Assembly (NCBI RefSeq): GCF_026162645.1
Contig: NZ_JAOTBE010000025.1
Location: forward strand, 1-50,458
Origin: Paracoccus rhizosphaerae
GTDB taxonomy: Bacteria; Pseudomonadota; Alphaproteobacteria; Rhodobacterales; Rhodobacteraceae
Direction: 5' to 3'
DNA length: 50,458 bases
Below are positions 26,250 to 34,802 of this stretch, piece after piece (the first letter of the stretch is position 1; every line of letters starts with the position of its first letter). A program made the position numbers and the translations under genes. A model generated the notes under the pieces. The model saw nothing but the letters and a program-made list of their open reading frames with translations. It was not told where the DNA came from and did not search any database.

Positions 26250-26942
26250 ATGGCCGACTTCACGCTTTATTATTGGCCTCTGCCGTTCAGGGGGCAGTTC
26301 ATCCGCGCGGTGCTGGCCCATGCCGGGGCCGATTGGGACGAACCAGATGCCGATGCCGTGTCGGACATGATGTCGCGCGAACCGGCCGATCAACCTGTCC
26401 CCTTCATGGCCCCGCCGATGCTGGTGGAGGCAGGCGGCGTCGCCATTGCGCAGATGCCATCGATCCTGTTCCACCTGGGCCGCCGGTTCGACCTGATGCC
26501 CACTGAGCCTTAGCGCGCCGCGCTGACCACCAAGGTCGTCAACGACGCCAACGACGTGCTGGACGAGATCACGCTGAACGGCGGCCAGAAGATGTGGACC
26601 GACGACACGTGGGCCGAATACCGTCCCCGCCTGCAACGCTGGATGGCGATCTGGGAGGACACCGCCCGCCGCCACGGCGACGGCGATCTGCTGCTGGGCG
26701 GTGACGCGCCGGGGCTGGCGGACCTGACGACGGCGGTCCTGTGGGCCACCATGACCGACAAGCTGCCGGTGCTGGACGGACTGCTGCGCGATGCCGCACC
26801 CCGCGTCCACGCCATGTCGCACCGCCTGATGGACAGCCCCGCGCTGCGCCGGATGAGGCAGGACACTGACGCCCGTTTCGGCTACGCCTATTGCGGCGGC
26901 CAGATCAAGAAGTCGCTGCGGGCCGTTCTGAAGTCGGGCTGA
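26250..26942 (+). pseudogene. Glutathione S-transferase gene interrupted by an in-frame TAG
   Basis: The frame from ATG 26250 encodes a GST N-terminal (thioredoxin-like) domain for 87 codons, starting ADFTLYYWPLPFRGQF, and then meets TAG at 26511-26513. The same frame continues without any shift for 142 more codons as a clear GST C-terminal helical domain (KVVNDANDVLDEITLNGGQKMW ... LGGDAPGLADL; shown in parts) and ends at TGA 26942. CAG or GAG to TAG would explain the break. Both halves keep codon bias and sense, so the mutation is recent, an error in the sequence, or the codon is read through by a suppressor. An internal restart at ATG 26589 would give only part of the C-terminal domain. 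Confidence 0.85.
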
Positions 26943-26980
26943 CGCTTGCCAAACAGCAAGTTTCGCGGCATGGGCGGGGC

Positions 26981-28222
26981 ATGGAAAACTTTGTCGCCTC
27001 CGTCCGTCTGGCCGAGGCCGCGCTTCGCGACCTGTTCGAGCCTACCCCGTTGCAGCGCAACGATCACCTGTCGGCCAAGTATGGCGCTGACATCTGGCTC
27101 AAGCGCGAGGATCTGACGCCCGTGCGCAGCTACAAGCTGCGCGGGGCGTTCAATGCCATGCGCAAGCTGGTCGGGCCGGGGAAACCGGGTCATTTCGTCT
27201 GCGCCAGCGCCGGAAACCATGCGCAGGGCGTGGCCTTTGCCTGCCGCCATTTCGGCGCGCGCGGCACGATCTTCATGCCAGTGACGACGCCCAAGCAGAA
27301 GATCGACAAGACCCGCATCTTCGGCGGCGACGCGGTCCAGATCGTGCTGACGGGCGATTATTTCGATCAGACCCTGGCGGCCGCGCAGGAATTCTGTGCC
27401 AAGGAAGGCGCGCAGTTCCTGTCGCCCTTCGACGCGCCCGACATCATCGAGGGCCAGGCGACCGTGGGCATGGAGATGCTGGCCCAGCTGGGCCGCGCGC
27501 CCGACCTGGTGGTGCTGCCGGTGGGCGGGGGGGGCCTGTCCTCGGGCGTCACGCGCCTTCTGCAGACCGAAGCGCCCGACACCGCCTTTGCCTTTGCCGA
27601 ACCCTTGGGCGGCGGCAGCCTGCGCGCTGCGCTGGAGGCCGGGGCGCCGGTCGCCCTTCCGGCGGTGGACAGCTTCGTCGATGGCGCCGCCGTCGCGCGC
27701 ATCGGCGCCCTGCCCTTCGAGACGCTGTCGCGGTTCTCCCCCGCCGACGTGCATCTGGCGCCCGAGGACCGCATCTGCTGCACCATGCTGGAGATGCTGA
27801 ACACCGAGGGCGTGGTGCTGGAGCCTGCCGGCGCCCTGGCGCTGGACGTGCTTGGCGACCTTGGCGACCTGACCGGCAAGACGGTGGTCTGCGTCTGCTC
27901 GGGCGGGAACTTCGACTTTGAACGGTTGCCAGAGGTCAGGGAACGTGCGCAGCGCTTCGCGGGCCTGAAAAGCTATTTCATCCTGCGCCTGCCGCAGCGT
28001 CCGGGCGCCCTGCGCGACTTCCTGAACCTTCTGGGACCGGATGACGACGTGGCGCGGTTCGAATACCTCAAGAAGTCGGCGCGCAACTTCGGTTCGATCC
28101 TTCTGGGGATCGAGACCAGCCGGTCGGACAACATTGCTGCGTTGAAATCGCGGCTGGACGAGGCCGGCATCGCCTATCGCGACATCACGAACGACAAGAT
28201 CCTGGCCGAACTGCTGGTCTGA
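26981..28222 (+). CDS. ilvA: Threonine dehydratase (threonine ammonia-lyase)
   Basis: A 413-residue PLP enzyme making 2-oxobutyrate from threonine, the first step to isoleucine. The PLP lysine is K52 in RSYKLRGAFNAM, and the phosphate-binding PVGGGGLSSG is near residue 184. The C-terminal 80 residues (FILRLPQRPGALRDF onward) form one ACT-like regulatory domain, as in the short IlvA type, so feedback by isoleucine is likely. The start is taken at ATG 26981 (MENFVAS); it lies 38 bp after the end of the broken GST gene, and the frame extends upstream into it. Confidence 0.93.
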   Translation: MENFVASVRLAEAALRDLFEPTPLQRNDHLSAKYGADIWLKREDLTPVRSYKLRGAFNAMRKLVGPGKPGHFVCASAGNHAQGVAFACRHFGARGTIFMPVTTPKQKIDKTRIFGGDAVQIVLTGDYFDQTLAAAQEFCAKEGAQFLSPFDAPDIIEGQATVGMEMLAQLGRAPDLVVLPVGGGGLSSGVTRLLQTEAPDTAFAFAEPLGGGSLRAALEAGAPVALPAVDSFVDGAAVARIGALPFETLSRFSPADVHLAPEDRICCTMLEMLNTEGVVLEPAGALALDVLGDLGDLTGKTVVCVCSGGNFDFERLPEVRERAQRFAGLKSYFILRLPQRPGALRDFLNLLGPDDDVARFEYLKKSARNFGSILLGIETSRSDNIAALKSRLDEAGIAYRDITNDKILAELLV

Positions 28223-28306
28223 CGTCGGGGCAGCTTTCAAAGATCAACTTACACGCTGTGCATCGGTTTACCCGATCTTTACGGCAGGGGCGATAGACAC
28301 AAGGGC

Positions 28307-29587
28307 ATGAAGCCCGCGAATCGACCCCTTCCCGCCGCCGACGACCCCGCCGCCCCCGACCGGCGGCTGGTTCTGCTGGCCGATCATAACGACGAAGAAC
28401 GCCGCCTGCTGGCCCGCCTTCTCAGACGCGGCGGATACGATGTGGTCGAAGCAAGAGATGGCGCCGAGGCGCTTGCGCTTTGCCAGGAACTGTCGCCCCG
28501 CCTTGTGCTGTCTGATTGGGACATGCCGAACATGACGGGGGTCGAGTTCTGCCGCGCGTTCCGGACCATGCAGCGAAGCAACCACGGGTATTTCGTCATC
28601 CTGACACGAACCGTGGCCGCCGCCGAGATCACCGCCGCGCTCGAAGCCGGGGCAGACGATTTCCTGGCCAAGCCGATCGTTCCGCTGAAGCTGCTGGCTC
28701 GGCTCTCGGCAGGTGAACGCATCATCCGGGTCGAGGAGGAGCTGCGCGCCAGCAACCGGCAGCTGCGCGAGGCCTTGGCCAAGCTGTCAGACACCCAAGC
28801 CGTGATCGAGCATGACCTGAAAGAGGCGCGCAAGCTGCAGCAGGGGCTGGTGCGCGAACGCTCTGGCCGCTTTGGCCGGGTTGAAATCAGCCTGCTCTTG
28901 CGCCCGGCGGGCCATGTGGGCGGTGACCTGGTGGGGTTCTTCCCGATCGGTGACGATCGCATCGGCATCTATGCGCTGGACGTCTCGGGCCATGGCGTGA
29001 CGGCCGCGCTGCTGACCGCGCAGCTGTCGGTGCATCTGTCGGGATCGTCGGACCAGAACGTCGCGCTGCGCGGTGCGCAGAGCGGGCAGGACGCGGCGGG
29101 TCCAGCGGCGCTGGCGCATTTCTTCAACAACATGATGCTTGAGGAGATGAATACCGACAGCTATTTCACCATGATCTATGGCGAGCTGAACCACCGCACG
29201 GGCCAGCTGCGGATGGTGCAGGCGGGCCACCCGCACCCGGTCCTGCAGCGCAGCGACGGGACCATCCAGCACTTGGGCCGGGGCGGGATGCCGATCGGCG
29301 TGATGGATGAACCGATCTTCGACGAAATCGAGGTGACGCTGAACCCCGGCGACCGCCTGCTGATCGCATCTGACGGGATCACCGAGGCGCAGACCCCGAA
29401 CGGCCGGCAACTGGGCAATGAGGGGCTGGAGGCGGTGATGCGCACCAACGCCTTCCTGCACGGTCACTCGTTTCTCGAATCGATGGCGTGGTCGGTGTCG
29501 GAATACTGCCGCGGTGAACGGCAGGACGACATGTCCGCCGTTCTGCTGGAATACCGGGCAGAGTCGCTGCTGCTGCGCCTGGACTAG
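28307..29587 (+). CDS. Receiver-SpoIIE phosphatase (RsbU-like response regulator)
   Basis: A 426-residue cytoplasmic protein. Residues 20-135 are a receiver domain with phosphoacceptor D70 (LVLSDWDMP), T100 and K122. A coiled linker (about 140-175) leads to a PP2C-type SpoIIE phosphatase with its metal-binding motifs VGGDLVGFF, DVSGHG, ASDGITEA and DDMSAV. Such proteins dephosphorylate an anti-anti-sigma (STAS) protein when the receiver is phosphorylated, controlling partner switching. No STAS protein, anti-sigma kinase or histidine kinase gene lies beside it. Its TAG shares CTAG with the convergent NUDIX gene. Confidence 0.92.
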   Translation: MKPANRPLPAADDPAAPDRRLVLLADHNDEERRLLARLLRRGGYDVVEARDGAEALALCQELSPRLVLSDWDMPNMTGVEFCRAFRTMQRSNHGYFVILTRTVAAAEITAALEAGADDFLAKPIVPLKLLARLSAGERIIRVEEELRASNRQLREALAKLSDTQAVIEHDLKEARKLQQGLVRERSGRFGRVEISLLLRPAGHVGGDLVGFFPIGDDRIGIYALDVSGHGVTAALLTAQLSVHLSGSSDQNVALRGAQSGQDAAGPAALAHFFNNMMLEEMNTDSYFTMIYGELNHRTGQLRMVQAGHPHPVLQRSDGTIQHLGRGGMPIGVMDEPIFDEIEVTLNPGDRLLIASDGITEAQTPNGRQLGNEGLEAVMRTNAFLHGHSFLESMAWSVSEYCRGERQDDMSAVLLEYRAESLLLRLD

Positions 29588-30036
29588 CCGCGCGTCCCCA
29601 GCGACAGCCACCGGCGCAGCGCGTGGCGCGAGCCGGGATCGACCAGAAGCCGCAGCGCCTCGGCGGGCGCGACCCAGTGCGCGCTGTGGCCCGGCTCGGA
29701 CGGCATAGACAGCTGCAGGATCGGCCGCGCCTGCCAGATCTGGCACAGCTTCTCGGCCTGCAGGTCATATTCGGGCATATGGCAGAACCGGCGATAGCTG
29801 CCCAGGAACCGCGCCCCGCCGATGGTCCAGCCGGTCTCCTCGGCCACCTCTCGGTGCAGCGCTGCCAGGGGCGATTCGCCAGCATCGACCCCCCCGCCAG
29901 GCAGCTGAAATTCCGGCTCGGGCGCGGCCTGATGGGTCAGCAGGATCCGTCCGCCCCGCGTCAGGATGGCATAGGCGCCCGGACGCCGGCGATAGGACGT
30001 CTGGCGGTCCGGGATCTGTCCAAAGCGCGGGATCAT
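29584..30036 (-). CDS. NUDIX hydrolase
   Basis: A 150-residue NUDIX protein. The Nudix box begins at G48 (GGGVDAGESPLAALHREVAEETGW), ending with the metal-binding REVAEETG at 62-69 (quoted in part; all consensus positions are present). The substrate is an unknown nucleoside diphosphate derivative. ATG 30036 is chosen as start; the frame extends 46 codons upstream into the hslO promoter area. It is convergent with the receiver-SpoIIE gene and divergent from hslO. Confidence 0.88.
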   Translation of the reverse strand: MIPRFGQIPDRQTSYRRRPGAYAILTRGGRILLTHQAAPEPEFQLPGGGVDAGESPLAALHREVAEETGWTIGGARFLGSYRRFCHMPEYDLQAEKLCQIWQARPILQLSMPSEPGHSAHWVAPAEALRLLVDPGSRHALRRWLSLGTRG

Positions 30037-30109
30037 CGTGCACCTTTGTTGCGGCGGCACCGTCATACCCCGAAGGGCGGCAGTGCGAAAGGCGGGACCA
30101 CGGCCCCCC

Positions 30110-30137
30110 TTGGGATCGCCGGGGAATTTCCTATATA
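30110..30137 (+). promoter_or_regulatory. hslO: Candidate promoter of the hslO operon
   Basis: TTGGGA (30110-30115), a 16-bp spacer and TATATA (30132-30137), about 50 bp before the hslO ATG. No heat-shock-specific (RpoH) box is obvious. Confidence 0.45.
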
Positions 30138-30188
30138 GGGCGCAACCCGGCCCGCCTGGCGGCGCCACCGACATTTCAGGGATCGCTG

Positions 30189-31211
30189 ATGAACACGCTG
30201 AACCAGATCGCCTGGGACGACACCGTCCTGCCCTTCCAACTCGACCGCTCGGACATCCGCGGCCGCGTCGTGCGGCTGGACGGGGTGCTGGACCACATCC
30301 TGTCGCGTCACGACTATCCGCCGGTCGTCAGCGCCCTGGTGGCCGAGGTCGCGCTGCTGACGGCGCTGATCGGCCCGACGATCAAGCTGCGCTGGAAGCT
30401 GAGCCTGCAGGTTCGCGGCAATGGCGCTGTGCGGACCATCGCCGCCGACTATTACGCTCCCGAATCCGAGGGCGCCCCCGCCCGCGTCCGGGCTTGGGCC
30501 AGCTATGACGCGGACCGCCTGGACACCCGCGCGCCCTTCGAACAGATCGGCGAGGGCTATTTCGCCATCCTGATCGACCAGGGCCAGGGCAGCACGCCCT
30601 ATCAGGGCATCACGCCGCTGGCCGGCGGGTCGCTGTCGGCCTGCGCGCAGACCTATTTCGCGCAGTCCGAACAGCTGCCGACGCGGTTCCAGCTGGCCTC
30701 CGGCCTGTCGCGGGTGGTCGGTCGGGCGGCGCAGTGGCGCGCGGGCGGCGTCATGCTGCAAACCCTGCCCGCCCAGCCAGTCGCCACGGGCGAGGGCGGA
30801 TCGGGCGAAGGCGGCCTGATAGAGGCCGCGGACATCCTGCAGGGCGGCGAATCCGAGAACTGGAACCGTGCCAACCTGCTTCTGGACACGGTCGAGACGC
30901 TGGAACTGATCGGCCCCTCGGTCGGGCCGACCGACCTGCTGCTGCGGCTGTTCCACGAGGAGACGCCGCGGGTCTTCGACGCGCAGCGGGTCGAGTTCGG
31001 TTGTTCCTGCACGGCGGACCGTGTGCGCGACACGCTGTCGATCTATTCCGCCAAGGACATCCGCCACATGACGACCGACGAAGGGATCGTTACCGCCGAC
31101 TGCCAGTTCTGCGGCGCGCACTACGAGTTCGACCCCCAAAGCCTGGGCTTCGAGGCGACCGTAGATGCCGATGGCAATCCGCTGAGCGACAGCGACAAGG
31201 CGGCCGAGTGA
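30189..31211 (+). CDS. hslO: Hsp33 redox-regulated chaperone
   Basis: A 340-residue holdase chaperone switched on by oxidation. The C-terminal zinc switch is intact: C272-x-C274 and C305-x-x-C308. It is longer than E. coli Hsp33 because of short insertions around 200-215 and a C-terminal tail, as in other alphaproteobacteria. AGGGA (30179-30183) precedes the ATG. First gene of a five-gene chain; its TGA overlaps the next GTG by 4 bp. Confidence 0.96.
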   Translation: MNTLNQIAWDDTVLPFQLDRSDIRGRVVRLDGVLDHILSRHDYPPVVSALVAEVALLTALIGPTIKLRWKLSLQVRGNGAVRTIAADYYAPESEGAPARVRAWASYDADRLDTRAPFEQIGEGYFAILIDQGQGSTPYQGITPLAGGSLSACAQTYFAQSEQLPTRFQLASGLSRVVGRAAQWRAGGVMLQTLPAQPVATGEGGSGEGGLIEAADILQGGESENWNRANLLLDTVETLELIGPSVGPTDLLLRLFHEETPRVFDAQRVEFGCSCTADRVRDTLSIYSAKDIRHMTTDEGIVTADCQFCGAHYEFDPQSLGFEATVDADGNPLSDSDKAAE

Positions 31212-31801
31212 GCCTGCCTTGGTCCGAGACAAGGCTGCGCGAGGCGCTGGCGTCAGCGTCGGGGCCAAGCTCGGACTATGACCTGAACCCGGAGGTCGCG
31301 CCGCCGGACACGACGCTGCGGGCGGCGGGGGTTCTGGCAGCGTTTCACGCCGGCGACGGCCGGCTGGTCCTGACGAAGCGCGGATCGGGGCTGCGCCATC
31401 ATCCAGGCCAGATCGCGCTGCCCGGCGGCAAGGTCGAGCCGATCGACACCGACGCCACCGCCGCGGCGCTTCGCGAGGCGCACGAGGAAATTGCTCTCGA
31501 CCCGGCGCAGGTCCGCATCCTGGGCTGCCTGCCGCCGCACCGCACGGTCACGGGGTTTTCGGTGACGCCCGTCGTGGCCATCATCGACGGCCCCTTCACC
31601 CCGATCCCCGAAGCGGGCGAGGTCGAGGAGGCATTCACTCTGCCCTTCGCCCATGTCGCCGACCCCGCCAGCTATCGCACCCAGCGGCGGCGCTGGCGGG
31701 GCGGCTGGCGCAGCTATCACGCAGCGCCTTTCGGGCCATATTACCTGTGGGGCGCGACGGCGCGGATCCTCCTCGGGCTGGCGCAAAGGCTGGCGCCGTG
31801 A
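31208..31801 (+). CDS. NUDIX hydrolase, CoA pyrophosphatase type
   Basis: A 197-residue protein starting at GTG 31208 (overlap GTGA with hslO). The CoA-pyrophosphatase signature LRHHPGQIALPGG (62-74) precedes a Nudix box with REAHEE at 89-94, so it should cleave CoA or its derivatives to 4'-phosphopantetheine and 3',5'-ADP. Position 80 is Asp where the generic box has Glu, common in this subfamily. The next gene starts in its stop codon. Confidence 0.9.
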   Translation: MSLPWSETRLREALASASGPSSDYDLNPEVAPPDTTLRAAGVLAAFHAGDGRLVLTKRGSGLRHHPGQIALPGGKVEPIDTDATAAALREAHEEIALDPAQVRILGCLPPHRTVTGFSVTPVVAIIDGPFTPIPEAGEVEEAFTLPFAHVADPASYRTQRRRWRGGWRSYHAAPFGPYYLWGATARILLGLAQRLAP

Positions 31802-32961
31802 CCAGGTTACCTGACCACATCCTGGCCGACCCGGTCCTGCACCGGGTGCTGGACGCGCTGGAGGCGCAGGGAAATCAAGCCTACCTGGTGGGCGGCGCGG
31901 TCCGGAACGCCCTGCTGGGCGAGCCGGTCGATGACATCGACATTGCCACCGACGCAATGCCAGACCGCACTGTGGCCCTGGCCGCCCGCGCCGGCCTGCG
32001 CGCCGTACCGACAGGGATCGACCACGGCACCGTCACCGTTGTCGCCGAAGGCCGAGGGTTCGAGGTCACCACCTTCCGCCGCGACGTCCAGACCGACGGC
32101 CGCCATGCCGTCGTCGCCTTCTCGACCGACATGGCCGAGGATGCGGCACGCCGCGACTTCACCATGAACGCGCTCTATGCGGATGCCGATGGCACGGTCA
32201 TTGACCCCGTGGGCGGCTTGGCCGACCTGCGCGACCGGCGCCTGCGCTTCGTGGGCGACCCGGCTCGGCGCATCCGCGAGGACTACCTGCGCATCCTGCG
32301 CTTCTTCCGCTTCTTCGCCCGCTACGGCCGACATGCCGACCGGGACGCCCTGCAGGCCTGCCAAGACGGTCGCGACGGTCTGGACGATATCTCTTGCGAA
32401 CGCATCGGCCAGGAAATGCGCAAGCTTCTGGCCGCTGCCGACCCGCTTCCCGCCCTTCGTCTGATGTCGGAAACCGGCGTCCTGCAGAAGGTGCTTCCCG
32501 ATGCGACCCTGGGGCGACTTCGGGCGCTGGAGAGCCTTCCCGGCCAGACAGGGTGGCTGGCACGACTGGTGGCGCTGTCTCAGGCCGACCTCACGAACGT
32601 CCTTCGGCTGTCGCGGGCCGAGGCGCGCGACCATCGCAAGCTGGTCGCCGCGCTGGTCGAGGACTGGTCCTTCAGCCGCATCGCCTATCGGCTGGACAGC
32701 TCCCTGGCCGAGGATGCGGCGCGGCTGGTTCAGACCGCCGCCGACCACCCCATGCCCCGACCCGGATGGCCCGAGGCCCGCTCCGCCTGCAGGGCGAACC
32801 CGCTGCCGGTTTCCGCGGCCGATCTTCAGCCGCATCTGCAGGGTCCCGCCCTGGGCCGTGGCCTGAAGGCAGCCGAAGATGCATGGATCGAGTCGGGCTT
32901 TTCGCTGCCCGCCCCCGCCCTGATCGACGCGGCCCTTCTGGCCGGAGAGGACACAGCATGA
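31798..32961 (+). CDS. CCA tRNA nucleotidyltransferase / poly(A) polymerase family protein
   Basis: A 387-residue class II nucleotidyltransferase. GGAVRN at 32-37 and the catalytic DIDIAT (D46, D48) identify the head domain; the RNA-binding body has RRDFTMNALYAD and an RIREDYLRILRFFRF block. It adds or repairs the tRNA CCA end. Start GTG 31798 (GTGA overlap). Since the tRNA-Met in this window encodes CCA, the role may be repair. Confidence 0.92.
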   Translation: MTRLPDHILADPVLHRVLDALEAQGNQAYLVGGAVRNALLGEPVDDIDIATDAMPDRTVALAARAGLRAVPTGIDHGTVTVVAEGRGFEVTTFRRDVQTDGRHAVVAFSTDMAEDAARRDFTMNALYADADGTVIDPVGGLADLRDRRLRFVGDPARRIREDYLRILRFFRFFARYGRHADRDALQACQDGRDGLDDISCERIGQEMRKLLAAADPLPALRLMSETGVLQKVLPDATLGRLRALESLPGQTGWLARLVALSQADLTNVLRLSRAEARDHRKLVAALVEDWSFSRIAYRLDSSLAEDAARLVQTAADHPMPRPGWPEARSACRANPLPVSAADLQPHLQGPALGRGLKAAEDAWIESGFSLPAPALIDAALLAGEDTA

Positions 32962-34802
32962 GCCTGCACGCCCGTTTCGGACGCATGGTCGATGCCTTTC
33001 GCCCCGCCGAAGGGCCGCCGCCCCGCACCTTGCTGGCCTTCTTCCGGTGGTGCCTGTCCGGGGCATGGAAGGGCCTTGGCTTTGCGGCCGTCGCCTCGGC
33101 CCTGGGCGGCGCGGCCGACGTGGTCTCGGCGATGCTTCTGGGCCTGGTCGTGGATGCCGTGACCGGCAGCACGGCAGGGACCTTCTGGGCCGACAACTGG
33201 CCGCTGGTCCTGCTGTTCGCCGGCTTCTTCCTGGTCATCCGCCCGGCGATCTTCGGCCTGTCCACCGCCAGCTCGAACGTGATCATCGGCCCGAACATCC
33301 TTCCCCTCGTGCTGTCGCGCCTGCACCGCTGGACCATGGGCCACGCGGTCACGTTCTTCGACAACGACTTCGCCGGGCGCTTGGCGCAGAAGCAGATGCA
33401 GACCGCCCGCGCCGTGACCGACGTCGCGTCCGAGACGGTGAACGTGGTGGCCTTTGCGCTCGCCTCGGTCATCGGGTCGGCGGCATTCCTGCTGGCGGTC
33501 GATGGCTGGGGCGCGCTGGCGCTGCTGGTCTGGCTGGCGGCCTATTTCGCGCTGATCCGGTTCTTCCTGCCGCGCATCCGCGCCAAGTCCGGGGCACGCG
33601 CCTCGGCCCGCGCGAACGTGACCGGGCAGGTCGTCGACACGATCACCAACATAAAGACCGTCAAGCTGTTCGCCCATGCCAGGCACGAGGATCAGGCCGC
33701 GCTTGGGGCCATGGCGGGATTCCGCGAACGCGCGCTGGATTTCGGCGTGGTCTCGACCTGGTTCCGCCTGTCGCTGATGATCGTGGCGGGCCTGCTGCCG
33801 GTGATCCTGGTCGGCGGCACGATCATGCTGTGGCGCGATGGCGCGGCCACGGTGGGCGACGTCGCGGCCTCGGGCGCGATCGCGATGCGGCTGTCGCAGA
33901 TGACGGGTTGGGTCAGCATGGCGCTGATGGGGATGTGGGGCAATATCGGAGAGGTCGAGGACGGCATGCGGACCCTGTCGCCGCCCCACGACCTGACCGA
34001 CGACCCCGGCGCCCACGTGCTGGAACGGGTGCAGGGGCGCATCACCTTCGACGACGTGGGTTTCGCCTATGGCCGCGACGACGGCGGCATTCGCGACATG
34101 GTGCTGGAGATCGCGCCGGGCGAGAAGATCGGTGTCGTCGGCGCGTCCGGGGCGGGCAAGTCGACCATGGTGGCGCTGCTTCTGCGGCTTTATGACGTCC
34201 AGCGGGGGGCGATCCGCATCGACGGCCACGATCTGCGCGACGTGACGCAGGAAAGCCTGCGCCGCCAGATCGCGATGGTCACGCAGGAAACGGCGATGTT
34301 CAACCGCTCGGCCCGCGACAACATCCTCTATGGCCGTCCCAACGCGACCGAGGCCGAGGTCGTCGCCGCAGCCCGCGCGGCCGAAGCGCATGACTTCATC
34401 CTGACGCTTCAGGACCATGCCGGGCGCACCGGCTATGACGCCCATCTGGGCGAACGCGGCGTCAAGCTGTCCGGCGGTCAGCGCCAGCGGATCGCGCTGG
34501 CCCGCGCCTTCCTGAAGGACGCGCCGATCCTGGTCCTGGACGAGGCCACCAGCGCCCTGGACAGCGAGGTCGAGGCGCAGGTGCAGGACGCCCTTACCCG
34601 CGCCATGCAGGGCAAGACCGTCCTGGCCATCGCGCACCGCCTGTCCACCATCGCCGAACTGGACCGCATCCTGGTGATCGAGGACGGGCGCATCGTCGAA
34701 CAGGGCAGCCACGACGAACTGCTGGCGCGGCAAGGCCGATATGCCCGGTACTGGTCGCACCAGTCCGGCGGCTTTCTCGGCACCGAGGAGGCCGCCGAGT
34801 GA
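32958..34802 (+). CDS. ABC exporter, fused membrane and ATPase domains
   Basis: A 614-residue half-transporter, clearly different from the one at 10954-12756. The membrane domain spans about 35-340; Walker A GASGAGKST (395-403), LSGGQ (504-508), Walker B ILVLDE (524-529) and H560 are intact. It resembles exporters annotated as multidrug or lipid transporters; the substrate is unknown. Start ATG 32958 overlaps the CCA gene stop by 4 bp, and its stop overlaps the next start. Confidence 0.92.
   Translation: MSLHARFGRMVDAFRPAEGPPPRTLLAFFRWCLSGAWKGLGFAAVASALGGAADVVSAMLLGLVVDAVTGSTAGTFWADNWPLVLLFAGFFLVIRPAIFGLSTASSNVIIGPNILPLVLSRLHRWTMGHAVTFFDNDFAGRLAQKQMQTARAVTDVASETVNVVAFALASVIGSAAFLLAVDGWGALALLVWLAAYFALIRFFLPRIRAKSGARASARANVTGQVVDTITNIKTVKLFAHARHEDQAALGAMAGFRERALDFGVVSTWFRLSLMIVAGLLPVILVGGTIMLWRDGAATVGDVAASGAIAMRLSQMTGWVSMALMGMWGNIGEVEDGMRTLSPPHDLTDDPGAHVLERVQGRITFDDVGFAYGRDDGGIRDMVLEIAPGEKIGVVGASGAGKSTMVALLLRLYDVQRGAIRIDGHDLRDVTQESLRRQIAMVTQETAMFNRSARDNILYGRPNATEAEVVAAARAAEAHDFILTLQDHAGRTGYDAHLGERGVKLSGGQRQRIALARAFLKDAPILVLDEATSALDSEVEAQVQDALTRAMQGKTVLAIAHRLSTIAELDRILVIEDGRIVEQGSHDELLARQGRYARYWSHQSGGFLGTEEAAE

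Noticed and set aside
26511..26513. TAG in the GST gene read as a recoded amino acid
   Set aside because: Selenocysteine uses TGA, and pyrrolysine systems are not expected in this group; GST has no conserved special residue here. A plain nonsense change is simpler.
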